From Halomonas sp. 25-S5 (GTDB lineage: Bacteria; Pseudomonadota; Gammaproteobacteria; Pseudomonadales; Halomonadaceae), in contig NZ_JARANV010000001.1 in the NCBI RefSeq assembly GCF_029889845.1, positions 310,001 to 374,000 on the forward strand: 64,000 bases of DNA. Direction: 5' to 3'. The position numbers and the translations under genes are program-made. The notes beneath the pieces were generated by a model. That model was not told the origin of the DNA. It searched no databases and saw only the letters and a program-made list of their open reading frames with translations. Positions 18,403 through 30,475 of the stretch are shown one piece after another. Within the stretch, counting starts at the first letter, position 1. Every line of letters starts with the position of its first letter.

Positions 18403-18438
18403 TTGCAGCTCGGCGCTCGGCGCTTGGCGGCTCCTACA
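18403..18438 (-). repeat. REP-like repeat overlapping the ppiD stop codon
   Basis: Read on the minus strand, TGTAGGAGCCGC (18438 downward) followed by GC-rich sequence and TGCAAGC matches the start and end of the REP-like family seen near folD. The TAG of TGTAGGAGC is the ppiD stop codon. Confidence 0.45.
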
Positions 18439-20269
18439 GCCGCTTGATCTCCGCCTCCTCGCGCAGGTCGTCGAGCAGCCCCTGGATGGCAGCCTGGGCA
18501 CGAAGCCGTTCCGCCATGCGGGCCACGAAGGACTCGATCTGCTGGTTGGGCTCGCCGGGCTGCACCTCGTCCAGGGTGATCAGTACCACGCGCTGGCCGT
18601 CCACGACATGGCCATAGACCGGCGAGTCACCCTCGGGATGCGGCAGGCGGAAGGCGGCCTCGATCAGCGCATCGGAGAGGTCGCTCCCGCCCTGGCGGCT
18701 GACGGCCTCGGCCTGCTGCCACGCGATCTCCAGGGAGCCGCCGGCGCGCAGTCGCTCGACGCGTTCCGCGGCCAGCTCGAGCAGCGCCTCGCGGGTCTTC
18801 TCGCGGCGCACCGCCGCCTCGAGCTCGTCACGCACCTCCTCCAGGGGCAGGGTGGTCGCCTCGCGATGCTCGGCCACCCGCAGCACCAGGCGACGGTCCT
18901 CGTCGAGCTCGATCACCTCGCTGTTGTAGCCCTCCTCCAGCACATCGTCGCTGAAGGCCTGCTCCATCACGCCCGGCTCGGAGAGCACGCCGTCGGCGCT
19001 GTCGCGACCGACCCAGTCGCCCTGCTGCAGCTCCAGCCCCAGGTCCTCGGCCACGCTGGCCAGGTCCTCGGCGGCGAAGCTGTCATCGATCAGGCGCTGG
19101 GCCTTCTCGTTGAAGGCATCGGTCACCTGCTCGCGGGCCAGCTGCCGACGCAGCGGGTCGCGGCTCTCCTCGAAGGCGGGACGGTCCAGCTCGGTGACCT
19201 TGACCAGGTGCAGGCCGTTGTCGGTCTCGACGATCTCGGACACCTCGCCCTCGCCCAGGGAGAAGGCCGCCTCTTCGAACGCCTCGCCGAAGAAGCCGCG
19301 GGAGATGACGCCCAGATCGCCGCCGTCGTCGCTGGTGGAGCTGTCCTCGGAGACCTCGGTGGCCAGCTCGGCGAAGGCCTCGCCCTCGGCGAGGCGCTGC
19401 TGCACCTGCTCGAGAAGGGCCTCGGCCTCCTCGCGGCTACGCGCGTCACCCCCGTCACTATCGCCATAGGTCACCATGATGTGCGACACCCGGCGATCGG
19501 CCTCGGCGGTGCCGTCCTGCCAGGCCGCGCGAAGTGCCTCTTCGCTGACCTCGGCGTCCTCGGCCATCTGCTGGCGGTCGAGGACCACATAGTTCAGCCG
19601 GACCTGCTCGGGGCGCCGGTAATCCGCCTGGTGGGCGTCGTAGTACGCTTGCAGCGCCTGCTCGTCGACCTCGGGCGGTGTCTCCAGGTCCGCCGGCACC
19701 AAGGCATGGTGGCGGAAACTGCGGGTCTGGCGCTGCAGGGTGGCGAGGCGCTCGCGCTCCTCCTCCAGGGTGAAGTCACTCACCGCCAGGCCCTGCTGGA
19801 GCTGCTGGCGTTTCACGTCGACGCTGAGCTGCCGGCGAAACGACAGCGGCGTGAAGCCGGCGCTGGCGAGACGGTTGCGGAACAGCTCACGGTCGAAGCG
19901 ACCGTTGGCATCCTGGAACTCCGGCAGGTTGACGATCAGCTGATCCAGCTGTTCCTCGGAGACATGCAGGCCACCCTCCTCGGCATACTGGGTCAGCAGG
20001 CGGTCGGTGATCAGCATGTCGAGCATCTCGGCCCGCAGGGCGCGCTCCTGATCGGGCGGCACCTGCCCGCTGCGGATCGCGCGCTGAACTTCCATTTCCA
20101 GCTGCTGGCGGGTGATCGCCTCGCCGTTGACCTCGGCGACCTCGTCGCCACTGTTGCCCAGCAGCCCGACCAGCGATTCCACGCCGAAGAGTGCCAGGGT
20201 CACGACCACGGCACCGATGATGATCTTCGCGCCCCAGCTCCTGGAGCGGTCACGAATACTTTGCAGCAT
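18434..20269 (-). CDS. ppiD: Periplasmic folding chaperone PpiD
   Basis: This 611-residue inner-membrane-anchored chaperone has its bulk in the periplasm. A single N-terminal membrane helix (about residues 13-34, IIIGAVVVTLALFGVESLVGLL) precedes a SurA_N-like chaperone domain and a parvulin PPIC domain at roughly residues 265-360 (VSHIMVTYGDSDGG to GLHLVKV). PpiD helps newly secreted proteins leave the Sec channel. The protein is very rich in Glu and Asp, as expected for the periplasm-facing domain of a halophile. It lies downstream of hupB in the conserved order clpX-lon-hupB-ppiD. The stop codon lies in a REP-like sequence and a strong terminator follows. Confidence 0.93.
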   Translation of the reverse strand: MLQSIRDRSRSWGAKIIIGAVVVTLALFGVESLVGLLGNSGDEVAEVNGEAITRQQLEMEVQRAIRSGQVPPDQERALRAEMLDMLITDRLLTQYAEEGGLHVSEEQLDQLIVNLPEFQDANGRFDRELFRNRLASAGFTPLSFRRQLSVDVKRQQLQQGLAVSDFTLEEERERLATLQRQTRSFRHHALVPADLETPPEVDEQALQAYYDAHQADYRRPEQVRLNYVVLDRQQMAEDAEVSEEALRAAWQDGTAEADRRVSHIMVTYGDSDGGDARSREEAEALLEQVQQRLAEGEAFAELATEVSEDSSTSDDGGDLGVISRGFFGEAFEEAAFSLGEGEVSEIVETDNGLHLVKVTELDRPAFEESRDPLRRQLAREQVTDAFNEKAQRLIDDSFAAEDLASVAEDLGLELQQGDWVGRDSADGVLSEPGVMEQAFSDDVLEEGYNSEVIELDEDRRLVLRVAEHREATTLPLEEVRDELEAAVRREKTREALLELAAERVERLRAGGSLEIAWQQAEAVSRQGGSDLSDALIEAAFRLPHPEGDSPVYGHVVDGQRVVLITLDEVQPGEPNQQIESFVARMAERLRAQAAIQGLLDDLREEAEIKRL

Positions 20270-20383
20270 GCAGGCCTCTGCGGATCAAGTGAGTCGGGTC
20301 GCGCCACATTATACGCATCACCGGGCATTACGCGACGCCGGCGGCGATGCGGGTGGCCGAAAAAGGGATAACCGACAAAAGAA

Positions 20384-20411
20384 CAGGCGCACCGCCGGGG
20401 CGATGCGCCTG
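20384..20411 (-). terminator. Terminator after hupB
   Basis: The eight-base stem CAGGCGCA/TGCGCCTG encloses a GC-rich loop and is followed on the minus strand by TTCTTTTGT. It lies about 40 bases past the hupB stop and separates hupB from ppiD. Confidence 0.75.
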
Positions 20412-20452
20412 ATATGGAACCAACCGTCAGTGGTGCGGCAGGCGCCGTCGAC

Positions 20453-20725
20453 TCAGTTGACGGAGTCCTTGAGCGCCTTGCCGGCCTTGAAGCTGGGGAC
20501 CTTGGCAGCGCTGATCTCGATCGGCTGACCGGTCTGCGGGTTACGGCCGGTGCGGGCAGCGCGCTCCTTCACCTGGAAGGTACCGAAGCCCACCAGGGAA
20601 ACGCTGTCACCCTTCTTGAGGCTGTCGGTCACGGTCTCGACCATGGCATCCAGTGCACGAGAAGCCGCTGCCTTGGGAATGTCGGCAGACGCGGCAATGG
20701 CTTCGATCAGCTCGGATTTGTTCAC
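20453..20725 (-). CDS. hupB: DNA-binding protein HU-beta
   Basis: This 90-residue nucleoid protein of the HU/IHF family has the full HU fold: [21 protein letters not shown] at the N-terminus, the [22 protein letters not shown] arm with the DNA-intercalating Pro, and the C-terminal [12 protein letters not shown]. It has the usual length. It follows lon on the same strand, separated by about 180 bases that should hold its own promoter, and has its own terminator, consistent with high independent expression. Confidence 0.97.
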   Translation of the reverse strand: MNKSELIEAIAASADIPKAAASRALDAMVETVTDSLKKGDSVSLVGFGTFQVKERAARTGRNPQTGQPIEISAAKVPSFKAGKALKDSVN

Positions 20726-20902
20726 ACTTCACCCCTTGACGTTTTCGTAAATTGGCTCTAATCGGCAAGACTTTCGGCTGACTGACGCGATCACAGCATG
20801 GCGGTAGTTTATAGCAATGCGGTGAAAGACCTGTCAAGCAACCTTCCTTGCCAAACCCCGCCATACCGGGATTCTGGCACCGGTATGGCGAGGAAATTAT
20901 CG

Positions 20903-23311
<2,409 letters not shown>

Positions 23312-23351
23312 CGCAGACGTTCCTCACACGAAATCGGATGGATACCCAAGG

Positions 23352-23379
23352 AGTGGGGGCGAAGCGGTGGCATTGCAAG
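23352..23379 (-). promoter_or_regulatory. Candidate sigma-32 promoter for lon
   Basis: On the minus strand CTTGCAA (23379-23373) and CCCCCACT (23359-23352) are separated by 13 bases, close to the heat-shock consensus CTTGAAA-N11-16-CCCCATNT. It is placed about 40 bases before the lon start. lon is a sigma-32 target in enterics; use of this site here is inferred. Confidence 0.4.
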
Positions 23380-23488
23380 GCAACCCGTGCCGGCGCGCAA
23401 AAGAAGGGGAGCGGATCCATCGCCCGAGGCTCCTAAACACCTCGCGGATGAAGCCGCTCCCTCATCGGGGCGCGTGGCGCCCGGTGGT

Positions 23489-24769
23489 TCAGCCGTCGGT
23501 ACCGTCGCTCCGCTGCGCTTCCTGCTGGGAGTAGATCAGCAGCGGCTCGCTCTCGCCAGCGATGACCGAGGCATCGATCACCACCTTGGAGACCCCCTCC
23601 AGCGAGGGAATCTCGTACATGGTATCGAGCAGCACCGACTCGAGGATCGAGCGCAGGCCGCGGGCGCCGGTCTTGCGCGCCATGGCCTTGCCGGCCACCG
23701 CCCGCAGGGCGTCCTCGCGGAACTCCAGCTCCACGCCTTCCATCTCGAACAGCCGGGCGTACTGCTTGATCAGCGAGTTCTTCGGCTCGGTGAGGATCTC
23801 GATCAGGGCATCCTCGGTGAGCTCGGTCAGGGTGGCGATCACCGGCAGGCGACCCACGAACTCGGGGATCAGGCCGAATTTGACCAGGTCCTCGGGCTCC
23901 ACGTCGAGCAGCAGGTCACCGACGCCCTTGGTCTCGTCCTTGCTCTTGACCACGGCATTGAAGCCGATGCCGCCCTTCTCGGCGCGATCACGGATCACCT
24001 TGTCCAGCCCGGCGAAGGCGCCGCCGACGATGAACAGGATGTTGCCGGTATCGACCTGCAGGAACTCCTGCTGGGGGTGCTTGCGTCCGCCCTGGGGCGG
24101 CACCGAGGCGGTGGTGCCCTCGATCAGCTTGAGCAGCGCCTGCTGCACGCCCTCACCGGAGACATCCCGGGTAATCGACGGGTTGTCCGACTTGCGCGAA
24201 ATCTTGTCGATCTCGTCGATATAGACGATGCCGCGCTGGGCCTTCTCCACATCGTAGTCGCACTTCTGCAGCAGCTTCTGGATGATGTTCTCCACGTCCT
24301 CGCCGACGTAGCCCGCCTCGGTGAGGGTGGTGGCATCGGCGATGGTGAAGGGCACATTGAGCAGCCGCGCCAGCGTCTCGGCGAGCAGCGTCTTGCCGCT
24401 GCCGGTGGGGCCGATCAGCAGGATGTTCGACTTGCCAAGCTCGACGTCGTCGTCCTTGGCGCCGAAGCGCAGGCGCTTGTAGTGGTTGTAGACCGCCACC
24501 GACAGCACCATCTTGGCGCGGTCCTGGCCGATCACGTAGTCATCGAGGGTGTGACGAATCTCGCGGGGAGCGGGCAGGCGCTCCTCGTCGGTCTCGGCAT
24601 CGGCATCGAGCACCTCCTCGCGAATGATGTCGTTGCAGAGGTCGACACACTCATCGCAGATATACACGGACGGACCGGCAATCAGCTTGCGTACCTCGTT
24701 CTGGTTCTTGCCGCAGAACGAGCAGTAGAGCAGTTTACCGCCTTCGTCCTTGCCTTTGCCGTCGGCCAT
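23489..24769 (-). CDS. clpX: ClpXP unfoldase subunit ClpX
   Basis: This 426-residue AAA+ unfoldase feeds substrates to ClpP. The N-terminal zinc-binding domain has Cys at residues 16, 19, 38 and 41 (CSFC and CDEC). Walker A is GPTGSGKT, Walker B is [10 protein letters not shown], and the ClpP-docking IGF-type loop and [13 protein letters not shown] sensor-2 region are present. It lies between clpP and lon in the usual order, with about 125 bases after clpP and 177 before lon, which leaves room for separate promoters. Confidence 0.97.
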   Translation of the reverse strand: MADGKGKDEGGKLLYCSFCGKNQNEVRKLIAGPSVYICDECVDLCNDIIREEVLDADAETDEERLPAPREIRHTLDDYVIGQDRAKMVLSVAVYNHYKRLRFGAKDDDVELGKSNILLIGPTGSGKTLLAETLARLLNVPFTIADATTLTEAGYVGEDVENIIQKLLQKCDYDVEKAQRGIVYIDEIDKISRKSDNPSITRDVSGEGVQQALLKLIEGTTASVPPQGGRKHPQQEFLQVDTGNILFIVGGAFAGLDKVIRDRAEKGGIGFNAVVKSKDETKGVGDLLLDVEPEDLVKFGLIPEFVGRLPVIATLTELTEDALIEILTEPKNSLIKQYARLFEMEGVELEFREDALRAVAGKAMARKTGARGLRSILESVLLDTMYEIPSLEGVSKVVIDASVIAGESEPLLIYSQQEAQRSDGTDG

Positions 24770-24894
24770 TCGCGTACCTCTTTCATAGTGACGCCCCTAC
24801 AGTATGGCTCATGGGGCGTCGGGTTCACCACGGCGGCCTCGGCCGCCGGGAAACGTCTCAGTGCATGAAGGTCACTCGGGTGAAATTCACGCTA

Positions 24895-25515
24895 TCAGGA
24901 TGTCGGCCGCTGTTCCAGCACCGCATCGATCAGGCCATACTCGGCGGCCTGTGGGCCGTTCATGAAGTTGTCGCGGTCGGTATCCCGGGCGATGGTCTCG
25001 ATGTCCTGGCCGGTGTGATGGGCGAGGATCTGGTTGAGCTTGTCGCGGATACCGAGGATCTCGCGGGTGTGGATCTCGATGTCCGAGGCCTGCCCCTGGT
25101 AGCCGCCCAGCGGCTGGTGGATCATCATCCGCGAGTTGGGCAGGCAGTAGCGCTTGCCTGCGGCACCGCCGGCCAGCAGCAGCGCGCCCATGCTCGCCGC
25201 CTGGCCGATGCACACCGTGGAGACGTCGGGCTTGATGAACTGCATGGTGTCGTAGACCGACATGCCGGCGGTCACCGCGCCACCCGGCGAGTTGATGTAC
25301 AGGTGGATGTCCTTGTCCGGGTTCTCGGACTCCAGGAACAGCAGCTGTGCCACCAGCAGGTTGGCCATGTGGTCTTCCACCGGGCCCACCAGGAAGATCA
25401 CGCGTTCCTTGAGCAGGCGAGAGTAGATATCGTAAGCCCGCTCGCCGCGCGCGCTCTGCTCGACCACCATGGGCACCAGGCCGCCGGCGGATTGGGGTTC
25501 GAACGGATTGCTCAT
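24895..25515 (-). CDS. clpP: ATP-dependent Clp protease proteolytic subunit
   Basis: This 206-residue serine protease assembles as a tetradecamer. Catalytic Ser108 lies in GQAASMGA and His133 in MMIHQPLGG; the C-terminal Asp region ([10 protein letters not shown]) is intact. I chose ATG 25515 (MSNPFEPQ) because the propeptide plus mature start ([23 protein letters not shown]) follows directly, whereas the longer upstream frame has a basic, unrelated extension. It lies between tig and clpX and is probably co-transcribed with clpX. Confidence 0.97.
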   Translation of the reverse strand: MSNPFEPQSAGGLVPMVVEQSARGERAYDIYSRLLKERVIFLVGPVEDHMANLLVAQLLFLESENPDKDIHLYINSPGGAVTAGMSVYDTMQFIKPDVSTVCIGQAASMGALLLAGGAAGKRYCLPNSRMMIHQPLGGYQGQASDIEIHTREILGIRDKLNQILAHHTGQDIETIARDTDRDNFMNGPQAAEYGLIDAVLEQRPTS

Positions 25516-25603
25516 CTGGGTGATGTCCTTGGATCCGATGAATGGAAGCGTGGGATAACGCCCTGCCCGGCCGCGGGGCCAGGCAGGGTGCGCCGCAGCG
25601 CGA

Positions 25604-26989
25604 TCAGGCCTGCTTCTCTTCGCCCTGGGGCGCTTCACCCTGGGTCTCGGCCTCGGCCTCTTCGCCTTCCTCGTCGGCTTCGCCCTGCTGCTGGGCCGCG
25701 GCGAGGGCCTCCTGATAGCTCATCTCCACGTCCTTGACGCTGGCCTGCTCGAGCAGGACATCGACGGCCTTCTCTTCGAGGATAGCCGACTGGACCTGGG
25801 TCTTGAGCTGGTCGTTACCCATGTAGTACTCGACCACCTGCTCGGGGTCCTGATACTGCTGAGCCAGCTCCTCGACCTTGCCCTTGATCTCGTCATCGCT
25901 GGCCGCAACCTCGTGGCGCTTGATCACCTCGGCCAGCAGCAAGCCGACCTGGACGCGGCTCTTGGCCTGCTCGGCGAACAGCTCGTCGGGCAGCTGGCTG
26001 ACGTCGAAGTCTTCACCGAGGCCGAACTGCTGGGCCGCCTGGCGCTTGAGGCCTTCGGTCTCCTGCTGCACCAGCGCCTGGGGCACCGGGATGTCGTTGG
26101 CCTTCTTGAGCGCCTCGAGCACCTGCTGCTTGACGCGATTGTCGACGGCCTGGGTGGCCTCGCGGGTCATGTTCTTCTTGACCTCGGCGCGGAACTTGTC
26201 CAGATCGCCGTCCTCGACGCCGAACTTCTCGACGAACTCGGCATCCACCTCGGGCAGCGCCTGGCCCTGCACCGCGTGGACCTTGACCTTGAAGGTCGCT
26301 TCCTGGCCGGCCAGCTGCTCGGCCTGGTAGTCCTCGGGGAAGGTGACCTTGAGTTCCTTCTCCTCACCCGCCTTGGCACCGATCAGCTGCTCCTCGAAAC
26401 CGGGGATGAAGCTGTCGGAACCGATCACCAGCTCGTGGCCCTCGGCGCTGCCGCCCTCGAAGGGCTCGTCGCCCAGGAAGCCCTGGAAGTCGATCTTGAC
26501 CTGATCGTCCTGCTCGGCGGCACGCTCGACTTCTTTCCAGCCGGCGCTCTGCTTGCGCAGGGTATCGATCATCTCGTCGACGTCGGCCTCGGTCACCTCG
26601 ACCACCGGACGCTCGACCTCGGTGCCCTCGATGGACGAAAGCTCGACCTCGGGGTAGATCTCGAGGGTGGCGGTGAATTCCAGGTCCTTGCCCGCCTCGT
26701 TGATGGTGGCCTCGATCTGCGGATACCCGGCCGGGTTGAGCTCGTGCTCGGAGATGGCACGCACGTAGCGCTCGCGCATCACTTCGCCCACCACCTCGTC
26801 GCGCACGCCGCGTCCATAACGCTGGCGGATCACCGACATCGGGACCTTGCCCTGGCGGAAACCGTCCATGCGCACGTTCTTGGCGGCATCCTTGAGACGG
26901 GCGGCAACGGCCTCGTCGACCTCGGCGGCCGGCACCTGGACCTTGATGCGGCGTTCAATCTGGGAGGTCGTATCGACGGAAACTTGCAT
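25604..26989 (-). CDS. tig: Trigger factor
   Basis: This 461-residue ribosome-associated chaperone has an N-terminal ribosome-binding domain with the signature GFRQGKVP near residue 45. A central FKBP-type isomerase domain follows (about residues 150-245, [20 protein letters not shown]), and the C-terminal arms end in a strongly acidic tail ([23 protein letters not shown]). ATG 26989 gives the family N-terminus [14 protein letters not shown]; the upstream extension is not conserved. The extended acidic tail is longer than in enterics and fits a halophilic proteome. It is the first gene of the tig-clpP-clpX-lon series. Confidence 0.96.
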   Translation of the reverse strand: MQVSVDTTSQIERRIKVQVPAAEVDEAVAARLKDAAKNVRMDGFRQGKVPMSVIRQRYGRGVRDEVVGEVMRERYVRAISEHELNPAGYPQIEATINEAGKDLEFTATLEIYPEVELSSIEGTEVERPVVEVTEADVDEMIDTLRKQSAGWKEVERAAEQDDQVKIDFQGFLGDEPFEGGSAEGHELVIGSDSFIPGFEEQLIGAKAGEEKELKVTFPEDYQAEQLAGQEATFKVKVHAVQGQALPEVDAEFVEKFGVEDGDLDKFRAEVKKNMTREATQAVDNRVKQQVLEALKKANDIPVPQALVQQETEGLKRQAAQQFGLGEDFDVSQLPDELFAEQAKSRVQVGLLLAEVIKRHEVAASDDEIKGKVEELAQQYQDPEQVVEYYMGNDQLKTQVQSAILEEKAVDVLLEQASVKDVEMSYQEALAAAQQQGEADEEGEEAEAETQGEAPQGEEKQA

Positions 26990-27244
26990 GAAATGTCCTC
27001 TACCGACTGGGGCGTTCTGTGAAAGCGTGAAAAGGGTCAAGGGGGAGATTCTAAGAATCCCGCCCGGTACTGGCAAGCGCCGTGCCTGAACAGATGGGGG
27101 CCTGACGGCACATTACAAGGGGCATGACCGGGATTTTTCCGTGCTGACTGCTGCCGCAGGAGGCAACGGGACGACGGGCGCCACGGCACCGAAAAGGCAT
27201 CTGGGGGATGAATCGAAAGAAGCGGGACCTGCTGAGGGAGGCAA

Positions 27245-27320
27245 TGGGGTGGATGATGGGGATCGAACCCACGACCACCGGAGCCACAATCCGGGGCTCT
27301 ACCACTGAGCTACATCCACC
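27245..27320 (-). tRNA. tRNA-His (GTG), copy 1
   Basis: A 76-base cloverleaf is read on the minus strand from 27320 (GGTGGATGTAGC) to the encoded CCA at 27245. The anticodon is GTG in GGATTGTGGCTCC, and the T loop is GGTTCGATCCC. The G at the -1 position typical of tRNA-His is encoded. It is identical to the next copy. Confidence 0.96.
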
Positions 27321-27343
27321 ACTGCCTGGAGATCATGTCGAGA

Positions 27344-27419
27344 TGGGGTGGATGATGGGGATCGAACCCACGACCACCGGAGCCACAATCCGGGGCTCTA
27401 CCACTGAGCTACATCCACC
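27344..27419 (-). tRNA. tRNA-His (GTG), copy 2
   Basis: This is a 76-base gene identical to the first tRNA-His, with CCA encoded at its end. Only 23 bases separate the copies. It is probably a tandem duplication processed from one precursor with the Arg and Pro tRNAs. Confidence 0.96.
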
Positions 27420-27490
27420 ACGACGACACGGGTCTTGCTGAAAGCTCAAACGCGTCGGCCGAACCGCTACCGGCCACCCCATGGAACACA

Positions 27491-27567
27491 TGGCGCGCCC
27501 AGCAGGAATCGAACCTGCAACCTACGGCTTAGAAGGCCGTTGCTCTATCCGGTTGAGCTATGGGCGC
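27491..27567 (-). tRNA. tRNA-Arg (TCT)
   Basis: A 77-base cloverleaf reads from GCGCCCATAGC at 27567 to CCA at 27491. The anticodon TCT sits in GCCTTCTAAGCC, and the acceptor stem GCGCCCA pairs with TGGGCGC. It reads AGA codons, which are rare in GC-rich genomes. Confidence 0.96.
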
Positions 27568-27634
27568 ATTCTACGTCTCAGAGCGCCTGACCGCAACCCG
27601 AAATGAGAAATAAAACTTCCCAATCAACAGGTTG

Positions 27635-27711
27635 TGGTCGGGGTGGAGGGATTCGAACCCCCGACATCCTGCTCCCAAAGCAGGCGCGCTACCAGACTGC
27701 GCTACACCCCG
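27635..27711 (-). tRNA. tRNA-Pro (TGG)
   Basis: A 77-base cloverleaf reads from CGGGGTGTAGC at 27711 to CCA at 27635. The anticodon TGG lies in GCTTTGGGAGC. It is the first gene of the tRNA cluster on the minus strand, so its promoter lies in the interval shared with folD. Confidence 0.96.
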
Positions 27712-27892
27712 CCGGCTCTTGCACGGCCCTGACGCCACCGCAGGGGCCTCGTCAAGCGCTGCGTATTCTACGGAACTTTCCCCTCGGGTCAAGCGAGAAC
27801 CGCGCGGCTGCCGACCGGCCGCTTTGCCTTGGGGCCCGGGCATGCGAAAATCTCCCGCCCCGTCCACCCACCCACCAGCAGAGGGAAGTTCG

Positions 27893-28777
27893 ATGACCGC
27901 CCAACTGATCGATGGCAAGTCCATTGCCGCCCGAGTCCGCCAGCAGGTCGCTCGCCAGGTGCAGGCACGCCGCGAGGCCGGAGGGCGCATTCCCGGACTG
28001 GCCGTGGTCCTGGTGGGCGAGGACGCCGCCTCCGCCGTCTATGTGCGCAACAAGCACCGTGCCTGCGAGGAGGCCGGCATCCGCTCCTTCAAGTACCCGC
28101 TGCCGGCAGACACCCGCCAGGAGGAACTCGAGGCCCTGGTCGACCAGCTCAACGCGGACCCCCGCATCGACGGCATCCTCGTGCAACTGCCGCTTCCCGA
28201 GCACCTGGACGCCCGCCCGATCCTCGAGCGCATCCTGCCCCACAAGGATGTCGACGGCTTCCACCCCTACAACCTCGGCCGCCTGGCCCAGCGCCTGCCG
28301 CTGCTGCGCCCCTGCACCCCCAAGGGCGTGATGACCCTGCTGGAAGCGAGCGGCCTCGAGGTCCGCGGCCTGGATGCCACCGTGGTCGGCGCCTCCAACA
28401 TCGTCGGCCGCCCCATGTCACTGGAACTGATGCTCGCCGGCTGCACCACCACCGTCTGTCATCGCTTCACGCAGAACCTGGAGGCACATGTCCGGCGCGC
28501 CGACCTGCTGGTGGTCGCGGTGGGCAAGCCCGGCCTGGTCAAGGGCGAGTGGATCAAGCCCGGCGCCATCGTCATCGACGTGGGCATCAACCGCCAGGAG
28601 GACGGCCGCCTGATCGGCGACATCGACTTCGCCCCGGCCGCCGAGCGCGCCAGCTGGATCACCCCGGTCCCCGGCGGCGTCGGCCCCATGACCGTAGCCA
28701 CCCTGCTCGAGAACACCCTGCAGGCCGCCGATATGCATGACGCCGAGAAGGAGCAAGGAGCAAGGGGACTATTGTAG
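27893..28777 (+). CDS. folD: Bifunctional methylenetetrahydrofolate dehydrogenase/cyclohydrolase FolD
   Basis: This 294-residue cytoplasmic enzyme interconverts 5,10-methylene-THF, 5,10-methenyl-THF and 10-formyl-THF with NADP. Visible blocks are [15 protein letters not shown] with the catalytic Lys, the substrate block [19 protein letters not shown], the Rossmann segment [17 protein letters not shown], and [12 protein letters not shown] 27893 starts at [18 protein letters not shown]; the longer upstream frame runs through tRNA-Pro and is not coding. The last codons and the stop (CTA TTG TAG) run into a REP-like repeat, so the tail [10 protein letters not shown] is probably not conserved. Confidence 0.96.
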   Translation: MTAQLIDGKSIAARVRQQVARQVQARREAGGRIPGLAVVLVGEDAASAVYVRNKHRACEEAGIRSFKYPLPADTRQEELEALVDQLNADPRIDGILVQLPLPEHLDARPILERILPHKDVDGFHPYNLGRLAQRLPLLRPCTPKGVMTLLEASGLEVRGLDATVVGASNIVGRPMSLELMLAGCTTTVCHRFTQNLEAHVRRADLLVVAVGKPGLVKGEWIKPGAIVIDVGINRQEDGRLIGDIDFAPAAERASWITPVPGGVGPMTVATLLENTLQAADMHDAEKEQGARGLL

Positions 28778-28884
28778 GAGCGGTGCTTGCACGGCGATGG
28801 CTGCCGGAACCCGTTGTAGGAGCCGTGCTTGCACGGCGATGGGTGCCGAGCTAAGCAATTCGCGGTGCAAGCACCGCTCCCACA
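28772..28884. repeat. Cluster of three REP-like repeats between folD and luxS
   Basis: Two direct copies, TTGTAGGAGCGGTGCTTGCA at 28772 and TTGTAGGAGCCGTGCTTGCA at 28814, are followed by one inverted copy, GGTGCAAGCACCGCTCCCAC at about 28864-28883. Each copy contains an internal palindrome of the type GTGCTTGCAC, and opposed copies can form a larger hairpin. The folD stop TAG is part of the first copy. Confidence 0.75.
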
Positions 28885-28948
28885 TGCACCGTATCGCGAA
28901 TTCCGCTAGAATCGCGCCTCCATTTTTCCCGACTCGCGAGGTCGCCCG

Positions 28949-29416
28949 ATGACCGACCAGAAGATGAACGTCGAAAGCTTCAACCTCGACCACACCAAGG
29001 TGAAGGCCCCCTACATCCGCCTTGCCGACATCAAGACCGGCGAGCACGGCGATACCATCCACAAGTACGACATGCGGATCTGCCAGCCCAATCAGGACCA
29101 CATGGAGATGCCCGGCCTGCACTCCCTGGAGCACCTGATGGCCGAACTTTCGCGCAACCACTCCGACAAGGTCGTCGACATCAGCCCCATGGGCTGCCAG
29201 ACCGGCTTCTACATCGCGATGATCAACCACGACGACTACGACAGCGTGCTCGATCTGGTCGAAGGCACCCTCAAGGACGTGCTGGTGGCAGACGCGGTGC
29301 CCGCCTGCAACGAGATGCAGTGCGGCTGGGCGGCCAGCCACAGCCTGGAGGGCGCCCAGCAGATCGCCCGCGGTTTCCTGGCCAAGCGTGACGAATGGTC
29401 CCGGGTGTTCGCATGA
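28949..29416 (+). CDS. luxS: S-ribosylhomocysteine lyase LuxS
   Basis: This 155-residue metalloenzyme cleaves S-ribosylhomocysteine to homocysteine and DPD, the precursor of autoinducer-2. The metal site HSLEHLMAE (HxxEH), the third ligand Cys in [12 protein letters not shown], and the [10 protein letters not shown] block are intact. Its stop overlaps the start of mtnN by 4 bases (ATGA), so the two consecutive steps of SAH recycling are encoded in one transcript. Confidence 0.97.
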   Translation: MTDQKMNVESFNLDHTKVKAPYIRLADIKTGEHGDTIHKYDMRICQPNQDHMEMPGLHSLEHLMAELSRNHSDKVVDISPMGCQTGFYIAMINHDDYDSVLDLVEGTLKDVLVADAVPACNEMQCGWAASHSLEGAQQIARGFLAKRDEWSRVFA

Positions 29417-30156
29417 AGCGCATCGGCATCATCGGCGCCATGGCCCAGGAGGTCGCCGCACTCGCTTCCCAGCTGGAGGATCGCCGCACCCGCCAGCACG
29501 TGGGCTGCACCTTCCACCTGGGCAAACTGCATGGCGTCGAGGTGGTGATCCTGCAGTCCGGCATCGGCAAGGTGAATGCCGCCATCGGCACCACCCTGCT
29601 GCTGGACGTCTACCATCCCGAGGCGATCATCAACACCGGCTCCGCCGGCGGCTTCGGTGAGGGGCTCGAGATCGGCGACGTGGTGGTCTCCAGCGAGGTG
29701 CGCCACCACGACGTGGACGCCGTGGTGTTCGGCTACGAGCACGGCCAGGTGCCCAACATGCCCGCCGCCTACGTCCCGGACGCGCGGCTGGTCACCATGG
29801 CCCGGGAGTGCGTCGAAGCGCTGGACGAGGTCAAGGTCGTCGAGGGCCTGATCGCCACCGGCGACGTCTTCATGGCCTGCCCCGAACTGGTGGCGACGAC
29901 CCGCTCGCGCTTCCCCACCATGCTGGCCGCCGAGATGGAGGCCGCGGCGATCGCCCAGACCTGCCACCACTATGGCTGCCCTTTCGTGGTCATCCGCGCG
30001 CTCTCCGACATCGCCGGCGGCGGCGACAACCACCTCTCCTTCAGCGAGTTCCTGGAGAAGGCCGCCGACCACTCCACGCGCATGGTCACGGCCATGGTCG
30101 ACCGCCTGGCATGCATGGAATCTCCGTCTTATCCTGAGGTCGAACAAGCGACTTGA
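29413..30156 (+). CDS. mtnN: 5'-methylthioadenosine/S-adenosylhomocysteine nucleosidase
   Basis: This 247-residue enzyme hydrolyses MTA and SAH to adenine and a ribosyl product that LuxS then uses. N-terminal [10 protein letters not shown], the phosphorylase-superfamily block INTGSAGGF, the substrate-binding [11 protein letters not shown] and the catalytic Asp in ALSDIAGGG are present. The start at ATG 29413 ([10 protein letters not shown]) overlaps the luxS stop. The C-terminus is slightly longer than usual ([15 protein letters not shown]). Confidence 0.96.
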   Translation: MKRIGIIGAMAQEVAALASQLEDRRTRQHVGCTFHLGKLHGVEVVILQSGIGKVNAAIGTTLLLDVYHPEAIINTGSAGGFGEGLEIGDVVVSSEVRHHDVDAVVFGYEHGQVPNMPAAYVPDARLVTMARECVEALDEVKVVEGLIATGDVFMACPELVATTRSRFPTMLAAEMEAAAIAQTCHHYGCPFVVIRALSDIAGGGDNHLSFSEFLEKAADHSTRMVTAMVDRLACMESPSYPEVEQAT

Positions 30157-30174
30157 TCGCAGTCAGGAGTCTCC

Positions 30175-30465
30175 ATGCTACTCGATGAACTACACGAGAA
30201 GCGCCATGCCATCATCAATGCCGCTAGGGCACATGGGGCCCATGGCATACGGGTATTCGGTTCCGTGGCTCGGGGGCAGGAAGATCAGGGCAGTGATATC
30301 GACTTTCTGGTGGATTTCGACAAGGGCTATGACCTCTTCACGCAACGCATGGCGCTTGCAGAGAGGCTTGCTGAGATTACGGGTCACGACGTCGACTTGA
30401 TTCCCCTCCACGAACTCAATCGCCACATCAGGGATACTGTTCTCGCGGAAGCCCGAGAGTTATGA
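30175..30465 (+). CDS. mntA: MntA-type nucleotidyltransferase antitoxin
   Basis: This 96-residue minimal nucleotidyltransferase has the complete GSX10DXD motif (Gly29-Ser30, Asp41, Asp43 in GSVARGQEDQGSDIDF). In characterised HepT/MntA modules the antitoxin AMPylates the Tyr of the HEPN toxin's RX4HXY motif. It starts 18 bases after mtnN. The base composition is lower in GC than the neighbouring housekeeping genes, suggesting acquisition. The cognate HEPN gene follows within 10 bases. Confidence 0.88.
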   Translation: MLLDELHEKRHAIINAARAHGAHGIRVFGSVARGQEDQGSDIDFLVDFDKGYDLFTQRMALAERLAEITGHDVDLIPLHELNRHIRDTVLAEAREL

Positions 30466-30475
30466 GCAAGGAGTC

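Noticed and set aside
27245-27711. The tRNA cluster as an integration site of a genomic island
   Set aside because: No integrase gene and no repeated tRNA 3' end flank it apart from the complete second tRNA-His; the neighbours tig and folD are core genes.
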